A stretch of DNA of 64,000 bases from Chryseobacterium carnipullorum (GTDB lineage: Bacteria > Bacteroidota > Bacteroidia > Flavobacteriales > Weeksellaceae), in NCBI RefSeq assembly GCF_900142785.1, contig NZ_FRCD01000004.1, forward strand, positions 62,001 to 126,000, read 5' to 3'. Positions 62,575-64,000 of the stretch are shown one piece after another (the first letter of the stretch is position 1; each line of letters starts with the position of its first letter). Made by a program: the position numbers and the translations under genes. Below the pieces are notes generated by a model. It saw only the letters and a program-made list of their open reading frames with translations, was not told the origin of the DNA and ran no database searches.

Positions 62575-64000
62575 TTATCTTTTAATAACCTTAACGGTTT
62601 TAAAGGTCTTACCTTTTGCATCTTTCAAAGAAAGTAAATAAATTCCTGAAGGATATTTAAGAATCTCCGTATTTATCTCCTTTTCAATAGCATCAAGATT
62701 TCCTTTTGAACTGAAAATTATTTTTCCATCTGTCCCCAAAATATTGATATTGTAATTTCCTGATGCATTTTTCAATTTAATATGAATTGATCCATTTTGC
62801 TCCACAGGATTAGGATAGACAATCAATTCTGAATTACTATTTTTCACTTCGGCTACAGAAAGTGTTGAAACTGGATACACCAAAATTTTCCGTCCATCAT
62901 ACCCCACTGCATAAACAGCTGTAGCGTTAGAAGGATAGTATACTTTGGTTGTTTGATTGCTAGTATCACCCGTTCCCATAACAGATACATAAATCAATTG
63001 ATTATTGGCATTGAATGTTTCATAGGCAACTGCATTTTTCCAAACACTGTGCTGTACAGTAAGATAATTATTGCTTAAATTAACTCCCTGACCTGTTTGT
63101 CCGCTAAGCGGAAGCTTGTTACTGAAAGCTTTAATACTTCGGGATGAAATATAATGTATTACAGGCGAAACAGGTGTCTGATAGTTTTGAGCTTGTATGG
63201 ATGCAATGGTAGCATCGATTTGAGCTTGTGTAATGGTAAGCTGCCCGATACCGTAATCATCAATAGATTTGTTTATAGGTTTTAAAAATCCGGTTTTAAT
63301 AAAGAATCCGGTTAAGTCTTCTTGTACCGCATCGCAGGTATTTTTCACAAAATTCAGAAGCAGTTCACCATTTGAAATCCCAGAAGCATTATAACTTCTT
63401 GCCACGTTTGCAACCGTCCCAAACCAGTGTGCATAATCTACTCCTGTATAGTTAGTTGGATAATTAAGGGAAAGAACCGGGGCATTTCTTGAAGCTCCCG
63501 CCAGCTGATAATACAGCTCAAGCTGCCAGAAAGGTACCAGCACTTTAAAAACATCTGTATTGCTATTCCCTTGTAGAGCTTCCTGATTGACGGCTGTATT
63601 CAAAATGGCTCCGTTTATTCTTCCTCCTTCAATGCTCGCCATTCCTGTTGTCGGTTCTACAGATTCTCTTTCCAGCCGGGACATTCCATCATTTTGTGGA
63701 TTCATATGATAATCTACCCATGTACTGTGCATATTATTAGTAACCTCTGTAGTGCCAATCCATTTAAGGTCCGGTCTTATCTGATTGATATGCCCGAATT
63801 CATGTGCAATTCCCCATAAAGACAATTGATTGACATCAGCCAGAGTCTCTTCGCCCCAGTCAGAATCCATATTTATACCTAGTCCGCCAGCATACCAGCC
63901 TCCGCCATTATTACTATAGCTGAACATACGGTTTTTGGGAACTAAATTATATTTATACAGCCCCATCAAAAGCCATTCATTTTTTACAATAAGGTCATAT
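62575..64000 (-). CDS. M60-like metallopeptidase with T9SS sorting domain (5' end outside window)
   Basis: At least 475 residues; the frame is still open at the window edge, so the start lies beyond 64000. The zinc motif HEFGHINQ is followed 15 residues later by a glutamate in GTTEVTNN, the HExxH...E arrangement of M60/enhancin-type peptidases that cleave mucins and other O-glycoproteins. WYAGGLGI and QLELYYQLAGAS are also typical. The C-terminal 80 residues form a type A T9SS sorting domain (ELIVYPNPVEQNGSIHI, then YPSGIYLLSLKDAKGKTFKTVKVIKR in sections). It is probably secreted or surface-attached. Confidence 0.88.
   Translation of the reverse strand, partial: YDLIVKNEWLLMGLYKYNLVPKNRMFSYSNNGGGWYAGGLGINMDSDWGEETLADVNQLSLWGIAHEFGHINQIRPDLKWIGTTEVTNNMHSTWVDYHMNPQNDGMSRLERESVEPTTGMASIEGGRINGAILNTAVNQEALQGNSNTDVFKVLVPFWQLELYYQLAGASRNAPVLSLNYPTNYTGVDYAHWFGTVANVARSYNASGISNGELLLNFVKNTCDAVQEDLTGFFIKTGFLKPINKSIDDYGIGQLTITQAQIDATIASIQAQNYQTPVSPVIHYISSRSIKAFSNKLPLSGQTGQGVNLSNNYLTVQHSVWKNAVAYETFNANNQLIYVSVMGTGDTSNQTTKVYYPSNATAVYAVGYDGRKILVYPVSTLSVAEVKNSNSELIVYPNPVEQNGSIHIKLKNASGNYNINILGTDGKIIFSSKGNLDAIEKEINTEILKYPSGIYLLSLKDAKGKTFKTVKVIKR

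Overview
The window looks like chromosome from a Chryseobacterium-like member of the Flavobacteriia (Bacteroidota). The evidence is the low G+C, the many flavobacterial protein types (DUF11 and T9SS-type secreted proteins, TPR-transmembrane-LuxR regulators, DUF5686 outer-membrane proteins, a pump fused to its outer-membrane factor) and promoters of the TTTG-N19-TAnnTTTG type. I saw no tRNA, rRNA or CRISPR array.

Region 1 (1-14.4 kb) is an accessory island of secreted modular proteins and their regulators. It holds a three-gene operon of phage-tail-collar-like secreted proteins, a DUF11 adhesin-like protein with a small partner, a 713-aa protein with a recent internal duplication, two more secreted proteins, a membrane-tethered TPR-LuxR regulator, a small HTH protein and a decayed second TPR-LuxR gene. 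The strongest new signal is a promoter architecture found four times here and once more at 61.6 kb. It is a tandem direct repeat, roughly TTAGAGGGC-N3-TTGAGGG with an 11-bp period, placed exactly 35 nt upstream of a TTTG-type -7 element in all five copies. In each copy the sequence just upstream is the 3' end of a TPR-LuxR gene (intact once) or something that may be a remnant of one. One copy precedes the operon that encodes the intact regulator, which suggests autoregulation.

Region 2 (14.4-19.1 kb) has a ClC-type channel gene with an apparent nonsense codon at position 14, a methyltransferase, a small secreted protein behind LytTR-like direct repeats, and a TetX-like FAD monooxygenase.

Region 3 (19.2-30.5 kb) is central carbohydrate metabolism: glucokinase, phosphoglucose isomerase, and a run of tkt-rpiB-HAD phosphatase-gnd-zwf for the pentose phosphate pathway, without 6-phosphogluconolactonase. 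A PQQ-type sugar dehydrogenase lipoprotein follows. A 240-bp inverted-repeat element lies between pgi and zwf.

Region 4 (30.6-42 kb) has a TonB-dependent receptor, two CheY-like receivers, a PAS histidine kinase, a tandem pair of cold-shock genes, an orphan TPR histidine kinase and small unknown genes.

Region 5 (42.4-59.8 kb) has a CzcA-type metal efflux system whose inner-membrane pump and outer-membrane factor are one polypeptide. A six-gene stress-type operon follows (cupin, small protein, DUF1003, universal stress protein, DUF6544-like, P-type ATPase), then an AraC regulator, a PepSY-like protein, a BON-domain protein and a DUF5686 outer-membrane protein.

Region 6 (60-64 kb) has a double-glycine-leader bacteriocin-like peptide, a secreted alpha/beta-hydrolase lipoprotein under the fifth operator copy, remnants of a Tn3-family transposon (transposase and resolvase), and an M60-like metallopeptidase with a T9SS sorting domain cut by the window edge.
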